64,000 nt of DNA from Lacipirellulaceae bacterium (GCA_040218535.1 JAVJRG010000010.1:186001-250000), one strand, 5' to 3'; counted from the stretch's first letter, positions 26,045 to 35,550 are shown. The notes: generated by a model not told the origin, from the sequence alone. Translations and numbers: made by a program.

Positions 26045-26075
26045 ATCGTTACGCGCTTCTTTCGCAGGATCTTCC

Positions 26076-26099
26076 CTAGCCCGCGAGCTACGCCTCGCG
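26076..26099 (-). repeat. CGCGAGGCGTAGCTCGCG core repeat (reverse orientation)
   Basis: The 24-base core seen at 2620-2643 and 28513-28536 lies here in the opposite orientation, 31 bases after the serA stop, followed by a GGCTAAGCC string. The pattern suggests a dispersed palindrome and possibly a transcription terminator of the serC-serA operon. Confidence 0.55.
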
Positions 26100-26308
26100 C
26101 GGGAGTAGCGGCTAAGCCGACGAGCGGCGGCGCAATCGTCATGGTCGGCGCGATTGGGCACCTTACAGCGGAAAACTTGCTTGCAATCGGCAAGATCGAC
26201 CGCTTAGGAGTCAATTGTCACCAATATTTTGATAGCCCTGTTTGACTCAATCAGTCGATTGCTAGGGCCGCCGCTATCGAATCTCTCCCCACACGCCGAG
26301 GCTCTCTC

Positions 26309-26557
26309 ATGCCAACTGCCACGCTGCCCGCCGCTGTCGCTCAATCCAAAAAGTGTGCACTCACTCAGCAGGTTGAAGGAGCGATTCGCCAGAGCCCCTA
26401 TCTCTCCGACCGCGAGATGCGGATCCAAGCACTCAACGGCGTGATCAAGCTTGAGGGACAGGTGAACAGCTTCTTTCAGAAGCAGATGGCACAAGAGCTA
26501 CTTCGTCGCGTCGACGGAGTGCAGCGAGTTGACAATCGACTTCGCGTTGAGCGCTAA
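26309..26557 (+). CDS. Small BON domain protein
   Basis: 82 residues. Almost the whole protein is one BON domain: VEGAIRQSPYLSDREMRIQ, then ALNGVIKLEGQVNSFFQKQMAQ, and VDGVQRVDNRLRVE, with the conserved glycines of this fold. BON domains bind membranes or phospholipids in OsmY-like proteins, but here no signal peptide is seen. It is a single gene, convergent with the phosphatase gene. Confidence 0.75.
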   Translation: MPTATLPAAVAQSKKCALTQQVEGAIRQSPYLSDREMRIQALNGVIKLEGQVNSFFQKQMAQELLRRVDGVQRVDNRLRVER

Positions 26558-26562
26558 TCATC

Positions 26563-26616
26563 AGCCGGAGGGCGTTAGCCCCCGGTTACCCAGAGAACCG
26601 GACGCTAACGCGTGGC
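26563..26616. repeat. GCGTTAGC-type hairpin after BON gene
   Basis: An imperfect palindrome with the core GGCGTTAGCCCCCGGTT and the partner AACCGGACGCTAACGC, enclosing ACCCAGAG. It belongs with the 9276 and 12800 repeats by its GCGTTAGC/GCTAACGC core. It lies between two convergent genes and may terminate both. Confidence 0.6.
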
Positions 26617-26628
26617 GGCTAGTTTTCT

Positions 26629-28302
26629 CTATTCTCGCCCAAAGCAGACAAGACACATATCATCACTCTGCGGGAAATCTCCCGCAAACTGCCGTACCTT
26701 TTTCAAGAGGTGCGGGCCGAGTTCTTCTGAAGCAACGCTCGTGTCTTCGAGTGTCTCCTGCAAGCGTTCGATACCAAATAGGTCACGTCGGGAATTCATC
26801 GCTTCGCTGAACCCATCAGTAAAGATCGTGAGGAAATCGCCCGAGTCGAGCGTCCGGCGGTAGGCTTCGAATTCAAAGTCATCAATCACACCTAGTGGCA
26901 CGCCAGCTTGATCGCCGCCCACTTCCTGAACCTTGCCCTGGACATCCCGCAACATCGGCGGCATGTGCCCCGCGTTGACGAGAATCAGCTCGTGGGTTGC
27001 TGGGTCACCTACGGCAACGACCATCGTGACAAAGCGATCATCCCAGCCGTGGCGAGAGAATGCTTGATTGATCTTACTGAGAGCTTTGGCAGGATCGGGT
27101 TCGGTTGCCAACCAGAATCGCACATCGCTGGAAAGCTTTGCCATCAGGATCGCCGCGGAAACGCCTTTACCAGCCACATCGCCTACAACGGCAGCAAAGC
27201 GTCCCTCGGGTAGCTGGATATAGTCGTAGTAATCGCCCCCCACCTGCAAGGCAGATTGGTAATACTGGAAGAAGTGGTAACCTTCGGCTTCAGGAGCGTG
27301 CTCTGGAAGGAGGGCTTGCTGCATCTCGTGAGCGACTTCGAGATCGCGTTGTAGGGCACGCTGTTTGACCGCTTCCTCATGCATGCTTGCATTATCAATC
27401 GCGATCGCCGCCTGATTCGCCACCCCGGCCAGCACTTGCAGGTCTTGATCCGTGAAACGACTCCGTTGATCGCGCGTGTCGATCTGGATCACGCCGAGCG
27501 CCTCTCCTTCACTGCTGACCATCGGTGCACACAACAATGAGCGAATGGAAAAGTCAGCAATCGATTGGGCCATGTTAAAACGTTCGTCCGCAGCAGCATC
27601 AGCGGAGAGCAACGCCTGCTGCGTTTGCATCGCTTGCTCAACGACCGTTTTGCTTATCTGCATGTCCGTTGAGTCGTCACCGCGGCGGGCTTTCGAAGCG
27701 ACCGTGGCAAGCGGTCCTTCAGGATCGGGGCGTTGTATGACAAACCCGCGGTCCGCTTGCGGGAAAATTTTGAAGAGGCTGTCCAGCACTCGCGGCAAGA
27801 TCTCTTTCACGGAAAGCGTCTTGCTTAGGTTATTCGAGATTTCCAGAATCGCTTGCAGTTGCGTCTCTGGCTTCGCCGAAACCTGCCACATCGATGAGGC
27901 ACCACGGCTCACGTCGAGTGTTGCCAAGACGCTCGAACCGGGATCATCGGTACCCGCGGCAAGTGGACCGAGCAGTGAACCTTTCATCTGTGGGCTTGAA
28001 TCGGAAGCAGGCACCGGTTGTCGGAATTCGAAGACAACGTCGCAGATCACCATCTGATCGCCATCGCGAAGTTGCGCCCGCTCGACCACACGACTGCCGT
28101 TAACGTAGGTGCCGTTGCGGCTGCCCATGTCGCGGACAAAAACGCTGTCGCCGTTGTTTTCAATCACGGCATGCCGGCGACTGACCGCCGCCACATCGAC
28201 CACCACGTCCGACTCGGGACTGCGGCCTACGCTCGACTCGCCCGCCTTCAGCTGAAACTGACGCCCGACGTCGCCTCCTTGAATAATGGTAAGTTCACTC
28301 AT
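26629..28302 (-). CDS. FHA-GAF-PP2C (SpoIIE/RsbU-type) phosphatase
   Basis: 557 residues in three domains. FHA (~1-95) has the phosphothreonine-reading motif GRSPESDVVVD, SRRH and GSRNGTYVNG. GAF (~145-310) has LLCAPMVSSEGEALGVIQIDT. PP2C/SpoIIE phosphatase (~325-555) has the metal sites QVGGDYYDYIQL, GDVAGKGVSAAILMA, LVNAGHMPPML and FTDGFSEAMNSR. Such proteins dephosphorylate anti-sigma-antagonist or similar targets, with GAF as sensor and FHA linking it to Ser/Thr kinase signalling. No anti-sigma factor or kinase is adjacent. Confidence 0.88.
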   Translation of the reverse strand: MSELTIIQGGDVGRQFQLKAGESSVGRSPESDVVVDVAAVSRRHAVIENNGDSVFVRDMGSRNGTYVNGSRVVERAQLRDGDQMVICDVVFEFRQPVPASDSSPQMKGSLLGPLAAGTDDPGSSVLATLDVSRGASSMWQVSAKPETQLQAILEISNNLSKTLSVKEILPRVLDSLFKIFPQADRGFVIQRPDPEGPLATVASKARRGDDSTDMQISKTVVEQAMQTQQALLSADAAADERFNMAQSIADFSIRSLLCAPMVSSEGEALGVIQIDTRDQRSRFTDQDLQVLAGVANQAAIAIDNASMHEEAVKQRALQRDLEVAHEMQQALLPEHAPEAEGYHFFQYYQSALQVGGDYYDYIQLPEGRFAAVVGDVAGKGVSAAILMAKLSSDVRFWLATEPDPAKALSKINQAFSRHGWDDRFVTMVVAVGDPATHELILVNAGHMPPMLRDVQGKVQEVGGDQAGVPLGVIDDFEFEAYRRTLDSGDFLTIFTDGFSEAMNSRRDLFGIERLQETLEDTSVASEELGPHLLKKVRQFAGDFPQSDDMCLVCFGRE

Positions 28303-28647
28303 CTCGTTAGTTGGCCCGACTTAAGGTTGTTTTGCTTGTTATTCCCTGCAAAACCAATCATCGCTTAAGACTGCAATCCTACTTTCCGGTGGTCGGAACG
28401 GCAAGTTGGCGGGTCCACCTACCTGATACTTCTGGGCTTCAGTCCTCAGGCTTCGGGCACTAGGGCTCGAAAGATCTCGGCAGTGAGGACTGAAGTTTTC
28501 CCTCGAGCCCCGCGCGAGACGTAGCTCGCGGGCTAGTCTGCTTTCTTTCTTCCCACATCCCCCGCCGACTGCCCACTACTCGGAAGTAAGCATTCAGGCT
28601 AAAATCAAGAACATCGCCAAGGGCGTCATGCATCGCCCGCTTCTTCA
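28303..28647. other. Gene-free spacer with dispersed repeat
   Basis: It contains the phosphatase gene promoter, a repeat copy (28438-28536) and the upstream region of the tRNA gene. I see no protein-coding gene. Confidence 0.5.
28438..28536. repeat. Dispersed intergenic repeat, copy 2
   Basis: A 12-bp inverted repeat (CTTCAGTCCTCA at 28438-28449, complement at 28484-28495) flanks an AAAGATCT box, followed at 28513-28536 by the core CGCGAGACGTAGCTCGCG. The order of parts matches the 2520-2643 copy. Confidence 0.6.
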
Positions 28648-28719
28648 TGCCTCGTGGTGTAATTGGCAACACAGCGGATTCTGATTCCGTCGTTCTAGGT
28701 TCAAGTCCTAGCGAGGCAG
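28648..28719 (+). tRNA. tRNA-Gln (anticodon CTG)
   Basis: A full cloverleaf can be drawn: acceptor TGCCTCG with CGAGGCA, D stem GTGT/ACAC, anticodon stem GCGGA/TCCGT with loop TTCTGAT (anticodon CTG at 28681-28683), variable loop of four, T stem CTAGG/CCTAG with loop TTCAAGT, and discriminator G. The U1-A72 pair suits glutamine tRNA. CCA is not encoded. Confidence 0.93.
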
Positions 28720-28816
28720 CTTCTTTCTCAGGCCGGGTTTTTGCCGACGAATACTTACTCCGTCTGCCAAGGGATTCTGGCTTTCTCTAATACTCATAAA
28801 GAACGAGAGCACAATC

Positions 28817-30226
28817 TTGAATAAGCAAAACACATCGCGACGCGATTTTCTTCGCACTTCAGCAACTCTGGGAGCCGGCTTCTATGCTGGCAGTCATCTC
28901 TCGCCCGTCCAGGCGGCTTCCGTCTCTAACAAGCTGCAGTACGCCGCCATTGGGGTTGGCATCCGCGGCTCGGGAATCAACGGCGACGCGGCTAATTTTG
29001 CGGAGTGCCTGGCGATTTGCGATGTCGATTCGCGGCAGATTACCAAGGCCAAAGAAAAACTTGCCAAGAAACTTCAAGATGCCAACCGGACGACGATGTC
29101 ACCCACGGACTGTGCAGACTACCGCGAGGTACTCGATCGGGACGACATTGACTTCGTCGTCATCGGCACGCCTGATCACTGGCACGCAAAGATTGCCATC
29201 GAAGCGATGCTCGCGGGCAAGGATGTCTATTGCGAAAAGCCGATGACTTTGACCATTGCTGAAGGACGTCAGATTGTGGACGTTCAGAAGCAGACCGGGC
29301 GAGTATTCCAAGTCGGAACGCAGCAACGCTCGGGAAAACGATTTCAACAAGCGGTCGCCCTCCAAAGAGAAGGGCGAGTCGGCAAGATGAAGCGGGTCAC
29401 TTGTGGCTTGGGCGGCGCGCCCAAGTCGAAGGTTCTTCCCGTCTGCGAGGTGCCCGCGGAACTCGACTGGAACCAGTGGCTTGGCCCCGCCCCAATGGTC
29501 GATTTCCGGCAAGCTGCCGAACCGGCCAAGTTTGGCTACGGCAGCGAGTTCCCACACGGTCGCGCTCACGCTCACTTCCGCTGGTGGTACGAATACTCCG
29601 GCGGAAAGCTCACCGACTGGGGTGCCCATCACGTTGACATCGCGATGTGGGCGCTCAATAAATCCGACGCAAAAGTTGGCCGCTTCACGATCGATCCCCT
29701 GATGGTCGAACACCCGGTTGAGTTTGAGAATGGCATGCCAACCGTCGACGATCAGTTCAACACGGCCACGAAGTTCCATATTCGTGTCACGTTTGCCGAT
29801 GGCGTGGAACTCGACATGCGCCACAACGCCACTGAAGACCTCAAGTTCGGCAACGGCATCATGTTCCAAGGTGAGGGGGGGCGCTTCTTCGTGAATCGCT
29901 CGAAGCTGACCGGTAAACCTGTCGAAGAATTAGCCGACCGACTAATCGCCGAGGACACCTATGAGTCGATTTACCCCGGATTGCCCGACAGAGGCCTCTG
30001 GCAAATGAGCAACTTCATCGACTGCGTGCGCTCTCGCGCGACACCGATCTCCGACGTTACGTCTCATCACCGTCACCTCACGGTCTGCCACGCCGCAAAC
30101 ATCGCCATTCGCCTGGGACGCAAGCTGACGTTCGATCCGGCGACGGAGCGGTTTGTGGATGATGAGCAAGCGAATGAGTTTCTTGGGCGGGAGGCTCGTG
30201 AAGGGTTTGAGACGGTGGTGGCTTAG
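28817..30226 (+). CDS. Tat-exported Gfo/Idh/MocA family oxidoreductase
   Basis: 469 residues. The N-terminus carries a twin-arginine signal (SRRDFLRTSATLGAGFYAGS), so the folded NAD(P)-enzyme is exported by Tat. The Rossmann domain follows with GVGIRGSGINGDAA; the motif YCEKPMTLTIAEGRQ (EKP motif) and the second domain (~190-430) with TDWGAHHVDIAMWALNKS are characteristic. These planctomycete enzymes probably act on sugars or sugar derivatives of algal polysaccharides; the substrate cannot be read. The start is a TTG chosen because the Tat signal follows directly. It is a single gene downstream of the tRNA. Confidence 0.88.
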   Translation: MNKQNTSRRDFLRTSATLGAGFYAGSHLSPVQAASVSNKLQYAAIGVGIRGSGINGDAANFAECLAICDVDSRQITKAKEKLAKKLQDANRTTMSPTDCADYREVLDRDDIDFVVIGTPDHWHAKIAIEAMLAGKDVYCEKPMTLTIAEGRQIVDVQKQTGRVFQVGTQQRSGKRFQQAVALQREGRVGKMKRVTCGLGGAPKSKVLPVCEVPAELDWNQWLGPAPMVDFRQAAEPAKFGYGSEFPHGRAHAHFRWWYEYSGGKLTDWGAHHVDIAMWALNKSDAKVGRFTIDPLMVEHPVEFENGMPTVDDQFNTATKFHIRVTFADGVELDMRHNATEDLKFGNGIMFQGEGGRFFVNRSKLTGKPVEELADRLIAEDTYESIYPGLPDRGLWQMSNFIDCVRSRATPISDVTSHHRHLTVCHAANIAIRLGRKLTFDPATERFVDDEQANEFLGREAREGFETVVA

Positions 30227-30425
30227 GATTACTTAAAAGGTTCCTGACACTTCTTTCCATTTCCTGCTTAGAGCAAGAACCTTTAACGAAGTAGAGGCAT
30301 CATGTAATGCGTCAAGCCTGGAACTGTAGGGCTTACGAATTCTGTGCAAAATGATCTCGATCCGTATCTGACTTTAGACCTAGAATAACTGACTTCAAAC
30401 TTTTACTCGATTCAAGGATGTTTCG

Positions 30426-32126
30426 ATGGTAGCCAAATACCCAGGTATTATATGTGGCCAAAACTTTGTAGCTAAATGCTTAGTAACGGTTACCTGGTGC
30501 ATTAGTCTGTCGTCGTCAAATGCGTATGGCACTACTGAGGGCGTTGAGCTATCAGCCATCGTCTACAGCGGTAATCTTGCTCCCGGCAACGCGGGCGCTC
30601 AATTCACACAGTTCAACGCCCCAATTGTCAACGCAAACGGGTTAGTTGCCTTCTCAGCCTCCATCTCAGACCGTGACACGCGAGAGGATAGCGGCGTCTG
30701 GACCTACGACGGTTCCGAAGTGACGAAAGTAGTCATTGCGGGCGACACGGCACCGGGCACCAGTGGCGATCAATTCAGCTACGCCAGTATCAAGGCCGTT
30801 TCCGACGAGGGCCATCTACTTTTCAGTGGTCGATTGCAGAGTGATCCAACGGCTATCGAGGCCGGCCTCTGGCGTGCAGACCCCAACGGCATCGAGAACG
30901 TAGCCCTCATTGGCGATCCCGCACCGGGCATCAATGGCGACGTGGTCTTTCGCTCTCGTTTTGAAAACGAGCTTATGAATTCTTCTGGAACTGTCGCTTT
31001 TAGTGGTTTCTTTGAAGGAGAAGGATTTGACGAAGCTGCAAGAGCAAGTGGCATTTGGGTCGGCGAGCCCGGCGCGATGCAGCTTGTTGCTGGCACAGGA
31101 ACCCCATCGGAGCTTGGAAGTTTCTTGCCTTTTGCTACTCCCGGCCGCACATACTTAGCACTCAATGACAATAATCAAGTTGCGTTCACGGCCAGGGTCG
31201 GTGGGGAGCCAAATGGCGGCTTTTCCTATACATCAACATGGGTTGGTGACCATACCGATCTCTCGCTTGTTAGCTGGTCCGAGAGTCCTACAGTGAGCCT
31301 TGAGGAGTTTGGCCGACTTCGTTCTGTATCACCAGTGTCCTTTAACAACAATAACGAAATCGCTTTCTTCGCGCGTACGAGGAGCGGCTCAAGAGATCCC
31401 ATAGCCGGGTTCGGCACAGCTGGGAGCTTAGAAACCTTGCATGTAGAGGGCGAAACACCGCCATACTTAAATCTGATTCCTGGGATTACAACGACCACTT
31501 TTGATGGGAAACCCTTAGTTTCTGTGGGAAGCGGTGCTAACACAATTCTCACGGCTGCTGACGAAATAATTTTTTTCCTAACATTGGATGCTGGCAGTCA
31601 AGACTCCAGGGAGGACTATCGGCAAAGCTTATTGATTCGCGGTAGGCCCGAGGCACCGCAGGTAGTCATGCAATTCGGCACCCAGGCACCCGATCTACCG
31701 GAGGGTGTTAGGTTCTCCGAAAACTACGGGGACTTGAGAGGTTTGGAAGCAAACGAGGCGGGAGAAATTGCCTTCCGAATTCGACTAGCTGGCGATGATG
31801 TGACGCTCGATAACGACTATGCGATTTTCTTCGTCGATCAAGCTGCTCACATGCACCTCGTTGCTAGAGAAGGTGACGAGATTACCTTTGACGACGGAAC
31901 GACTCGCATTATTGAAGGCTTTGCCAACAATACACAAACCGGAGGCGCAGATGGTCGGCCGAGTAGCATCGCTTCAGCAGATGGCAGGTACTTTTTTACC
32001 GCGTTGTTTACAGATGGTAGTTTCGCGATCGTCCAGGCGAGCATAACGGCTATCCCAGAACCGGCTTCTTTGGTTCTTGTCATGCTATGCGGGATGACGA
32101 TGCTCAGTCGGCGCGCGACTTCCTGA
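30426..32126 (+). CDS. PEP-CTERM exported protein with NxxGxxAF-type tandem repeats
   Basis: 566 residues. The start is MVAKYPGIICGQNFVAKCLV, a weak signal-like region. The body carries spaced repeats of the pattern NANGLVAFSA, NSSGTVAFSG, NDNNQVAFTA, NNNNEIAFFA, NEAGEIAFRI (about every 50-80 residues), interleaved with AGDTAPGT and GDPAPGI segments. The C-terminus IPEPASLVLVMLCGMTMLS-RR is a PEP-CTERM sorting signal, with the proline-glutamate-proline motif, a membrane helix and basic residues. It should be cut by an exosortase-type protease and moved to the cell surface. The base content looks lower in GC than neighbours. Function unknown. Confidence 0.82.
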   Translation: MVAKYPGIICGQNFVAKCLVTVTWCISLSSSNAYGTTEGVELSAIVYSGNLAPGNAGAQFTQFNAPIVNANGLVAFSASISDRDTREDSGVWTYDGSEVTKVVIAGDTAPGTSGDQFSYASIKAVSDEGHLLFSGRLQSDPTAIEAGLWRADPNGIENVALIGDPAPGINGDVVFRSRFENELMNSSGTVAFSGFFEGEGFDEAARASGIWVGEPGAMQLVAGTGTPSELGSFLPFATPGRTYLALNDNNQVAFTARVGGEPNGGFSYTSTWVGDHTDLSLVSWSESPTVSLEEFGRLRSVSPVSFNNNNEIAFFARTRSGSRDPIAGFGTAGSLETLHVEGETPPYLNLIPGITTTTFDGKPLVSVGSGANTILTAADEIIFFLTLDAGSQDSREDYRQSLLIRGRPEAPQVVMQFGTQAPDLPEGVRFSENYGDLRGLEANEAGEIAFRIRLAGDDVTLDNDYAIFFVDQAAHMHLVAREGDEITFDDGTTRIIEGFANNTQTGGADGRPSSIASADGRYFFTALFTDGSFAIVQASITAIPEPASLVLVMLCGMTMLSRRATS

Positions 32127-32299
32127 CACGAATCTGACGTATTGTTGGCTAACCAAGCCCAACGCATCTTCTCTCCTATTGCCATAGACTTGATAAGTGA
32201 AGGAGCAGTTTCCCGGGCGATTCCACACAAGAGTCCACCAACTGCAATACCTTTGCCATGTATGGTTGCTAGATTTAAGCCCTAGCAAGTCGGATAAGC

Positions 32300-33928
32300 A
32301 TGACCCCGCTATTAGTTCAAGAACTTCTACTCATTCTCGCCGCCGGTTTGCTCGCTGGCGTGATTTGTCGTCGGCTATCGATTTCGATGTTGATTGGCTA
32401 TCTCCTGGCAGGCGTGTTGCTTGGGGATGGGGTTCTTGGCTGGATTAGCGATGACGATCATCAGCTTGAGCATTTCGCTGAGGTGGGCGTTTTCCTCTTG
32501 CTATTTTCCATCGGCTTGGAATTCTCGATTGAAGACTTGAAACGGTTGGGCAGCAAGCTGTTTATTGCTGGGGCAACGCAGATGGCGGCGGTTGCCCTGC
32601 CCGCGATGCTTTTGCTCAAGTCCCGCGGGATGGACTGGCAAACGGCGATCCTGATCGCGACGGCGGTGGCGTTTAGCTCGACGGTCTTGGTGTTTAAGGC
32701 GCTCTCCGAATGGGGGCAGGCGTCTCGCCCGCATGGGCGGCGAGCCATTGGGATTCTCTTGTTTCAAGATGCCGCTTTGGTGCCGCTGCTATTGCTCGTT
32801 CCTTTGCTCACCGATAGCGAGGAGCCGGTCAGGTGGTATGACTTCGCCCTCTTGGCTGCCTTCTCGACGCTGTTCATCGTCGCCATTTTTGCGCTCCGGC
32901 ACCTCTTAGCACGCTGGCTGATTCCGTTCTTCACAAGCTATCGCGTTCCAGAACTGGTGATTCTCTTCACGGTAGTTTGCCTGGGCGGAATTACACTGGC
33001 AGCTTATTCGATCGGCCTGCCGGCGGCCGTGGGTGCTTTTGCCGCCGGTTTGGTTTTCAATGGTAATCGCTGGAGTCATCAGATCGATGCGATCGTTTTA
33101 TCGTTTCGCGAAACTTTCGCTGCTGTCTTCTTTGTTAGCCTTGGTTTGATTTTCGACCCGCGGCTGCTAGTTAGCGAGCCGTTATTCTTCGTGCTTGCCC
33201 TACTCGGACTGATCCTGCTAAAAGCTGGTGCGGCAACCCTGGCACTCCGACTGACGGGGCTCTCGCTAGCCACTTCGTTCGGCGCAGCGATCGGCTTGGC
33301 TCACGTGGGTGAGTTTGCGTTTGTGCTCATCTTGCTTGGCTGGGAGTCGGGGATCGTCCCTGATCTCGACTACCAGAAGTTTGTCGGGGTCGCCGTCGGA
33401 TCACTCATCCTGACGCCCGCATTGATGAAGCTCGGCCTGCGATTAGTCCGCCACGAAGAGGAGTCTGAAGAGGACCGCAAAGAACCACGTCCCCAACCGA
33501 GCGACCTACAGGGAGCAACGGTTATCGGTGCGGGTCCGATCGGTAAGGCTGTCGCTTCGCAGTTGGAAACCATCGGTAAGCAAGTCTGCCTGATCGACCG
33601 GAGCCCGTTAAACTTGCACCCGTTCGCGTTAGCCGGTTTTCAGACCATTGCGGGCGATGCGACCGACAGCGACATTCTTCTGTTCGCCAATATCGAAGAT
33701 TCATCGACGGTCGTCGTCTGCATCAGCGATGATGCCGCAGCGCTGCGAATTGTGAAAGTCGTTAAGAAACTCAACAAGAGCGCACATATCATCGTGCGAT
33801 CTCGCTATCAGGTGAGCGTCAAGGACTTGCTCGAGTCAGGCGCGGACCGCGTCATCAGCGATGAGTCGGAAGCGTCGGTGGCGATTCTGCGAGCGATCGA
33901 ATCGGCTACTTCCGATGCAGGCGAGTGA
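32300..33928 (+). CDS. Kef-type monovalent cation:proton antiporter (CPA2) with TrkA-N domain
   Basis: 542 residues. Residues 1-390 form about 12 membrane helices with CPA2 features such as LIGYLLAGVLLGDGVLGW, SIGLEFSIEDLKRLG and ATAVAFSSTVLVFKALSE. Residues ~405-540 are a cytoplasmic RCK/TrkA-N domain with the nucleotide motif VIGAGPIGKAVASQLE and GDATDSDIL. It should exchange K+ or Na+ for protons, gated by NAD(H) or glutathione-type ligands. No regulator subunit is adjacent. Confidence 0.88.
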   Translation: MTPLLVQELLLILAAGLLAGVICRRLSISMLIGYLLAGVLLGDGVLGWISDDDHQLEHFAEVGVFLLLFSIGLEFSIEDLKRLGSKLFIAGATQMAAVALPAMLLLKSRGMDWQTAILIATAVAFSSTVLVFKALSEWGQASRPHGRRAIGILLFQDAALVPLLLLVPLLTDSEEPVRWYDFALLAAFSTLFIVAIFALRHLLARWLIPFFTSYRVPELVILFTVVCLGGITLAAYSIGLPAAVGAFAAGLVFNGNRWSHQIDAIVLSFRETFAAVFFVSLGLIFDPRLLVSEPLFFVLALLGLILLKAGAATLALRLTGLSLATSFGAAIGLAHVGEFAFVLILLGWESGIVPDLDYQKFVGVAVGSLILTPALMKLGLRLVRHEEESEEDRKEPRPQPSDLQGATVIGAGPIGKAVASQLETIGKQVCLIDRSPLNLHPFALAGFQTIAGDATDSDILLFANIEDSSTVVVCISDDAAALRIVKVVKKLNKSAHIIVRSRYQVSVKDLLESGADRVISDESEASVAILRAIESATSDAGE

Positions 33929-34062
33929 CAAGACGTGGAATAGAAAGCTATCCGCCCGCACTACTCATAATCGGGCGATGAAAATGAAAGCCTATGCCGC
34001 TCAATCGGGTTATTCTCAACCAGTAGCAAACGCCACCCGGCTAGTGTCTAATCTACCCATCT

Positions 34063-35550
34063 ATGAACGCTCCTCTCGCGACGCATCAACGCTATTGGCT
34101 GGTCTTCCTGCTGTTTCTGCACACGGTCAATACCTACATGGACCGGGTGTGTATCTCCGCGGCCAAGGGATCGATGCAGGAGGATATTTCTGGGCTCGAC
34201 GACCAGATGATGGGGTACGTGTTTGGCATCTTTGCGGTCGGCTACGCGCTGTTTCAAATCCCTGCGGGTTGGTTTAGCGATCGAGCCGGGCCGCGGCATG
34301 CGCTGACGATCGTCGTCATCATTTGGAGCATCTTCACCGCCTTGACCGGGGCAGTTGGGACGGCGATTAGTTTACTGATCGTGCGGTTTCTCTTCGGCGT
34401 CGGCGAGGCAGGCGCTTACCCAGGCGCAACGCGGGCGCTGTACAGCTGGTTGCCAGCGAAAGAGCGCGGGTTAGGGCAGGGGATTTTTCATTCGGGCGCA
34501 CGTGTCGGAGCGGCCGCTTCGCTTGTCGTGATGCCGTGGTTGATCGGCCTGATTGGTTGGCGGATGACCTTCGTGGCGAACGCGGGGCTCGGGCTCGTCT
34601 GGGGAATCATTTGGTGGGTCTGGTACCGAAACGATCCGGCGGAACACCCAGCAACGAATGACGAGGAAGTGCAGCTCATCCAGCAGGGAATTGCCGAGGA
34701 AGCGGCGACCGAGTCGAAGGTTCCCTACATCCAAGTCGTCACTTCGGCCAACGTCCTGCTCGCGATGTTCCAATACGCGGCCAGCAACATCACGTTCTTC
34801 ATCAGCATTACTTGGTTACAACCGTACATTGAGGAGACGTGGGGCGAAAAGTACAAGACGCTCGCTTCGGTGCCGCTACTATGCGGCGCAGTGGCATTGT
34901 GGGTGTCAGGCTACACGGTCACGGCTTTGCATCGTCGAGAAAGCTTGGTGCTTTCACGTCGTTTGCCCGCGATGCTGGGGTTCACATTAGCGGCCATCGG
35001 CTTGCTGCTTTGCACGCAGATCACGGGAGAAACCTCCGTCTGGGTATTCATCGCCTGTTTCTCGCTGGCGATTTTTGGTGTGGAAATGACGCTCAGCCCG
35101 AGTTGGGCGTTTTGCATGGACGTGGGCGGCTCGCGCTCGGGGGCCGTCTCCGCGGCGATGAACATGGTGGGGAACATGGGCGCGGCGGTTAGCGCAGTGG
35201 CGTTTCCATTCTTCGTGGCTTCTGTCACCGTGCCTTACATTGCTGAAGAGGCCGGCACGGCCAACTCGTTCTTCCTGTTTGCCGCGGTAATGAATGTGTT
35301 AGCGGCGGTGGCTTGGATGTTCATGAACCCGCGTCGCGAATTGAAGGAGATATCCAAAGCGGCACTACAGCGGCGGTTGCTGTTCTTTCTGGGGCTGATC
35401 GTGCTGGTGATCTCGGCTTTGATCTACACAAAGTTTCTTCTGCCGCGCAAAGAGAAAGAAAGCCCTGGTGAAGAAAGCAAAGAAACTGAGGTCGCTCTCT
35501 TCGAACCAAGCCATGAAGCACCTTGGCGAAGCGGCGGGAGGTTCGCGTGA
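34063..35550 (+). CDS. MFS transporter, probable acid-sugar (hexuronate-type) importer
   Basis: 495 residues, about 12 membrane segments. The start region LVFLLFLHTVNTYMDRVCIS matches the anion:cation symporter (ACS) branch; GWFSDRAGPRHALT is the MFS signature loop, and GVGEAGAYPGATRALYSWLPAKERGLGQGIFHSG is typical of GarP/ExuT-like carriers. It begins the acid-sugar gene set; its stop overlaps the GTG start of the oxidoreductase gene (GTGA). The likely substrate is a sugar acid, inferred from context. Confidence 0.85.
   Translation: MNAPLATHQRYWLVFLLFLHTVNTYMDRVCISAAKGSMQEDISGLDDQMMGYVFGIFAVGYALFQIPAGWFSDRAGPRHALTIVVIIWSIFTALTGAVGTAISLLIVRFLFGVGEAGAYPGATRALYSWLPAKERGLGQGIFHSGARVGAAASLVVMPWLIGLIGWRMTFVANAGLGLVWGIIWWVWYRNDPAEHPATNDEEVQLIQQGIAEEAATESKVPYIQVVTSANVLLAMFQYAASNITFFISITWLQPYIEETWGEKYKTLASVPLLCGAVALWVSGYTVTALHRRESLVLSRRLPAMLGFTLAAIGLLLCTQITGETSVWVFIACFSLAIFGVEMTLSPSWAFCMDVGGSRSGAVSAAMNMVGNMGAAVSAVAFPFFVASVTVPYIAEEAGTANSFFLFAAVMNVLAAVAWMFMNPRRELKEISKAALQRRLLFFLGLIVLVISALIYTKFLLPRKEKESPGEESKETEVALFEPSHEAPWRSGGRFA

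Noticed and set aside
29099-29869. 256-codon frame on the - strand inside the Gfo/Idh/MocA gene
   Set aside because: Antisense to a gene with a Tat signal and family motifs.
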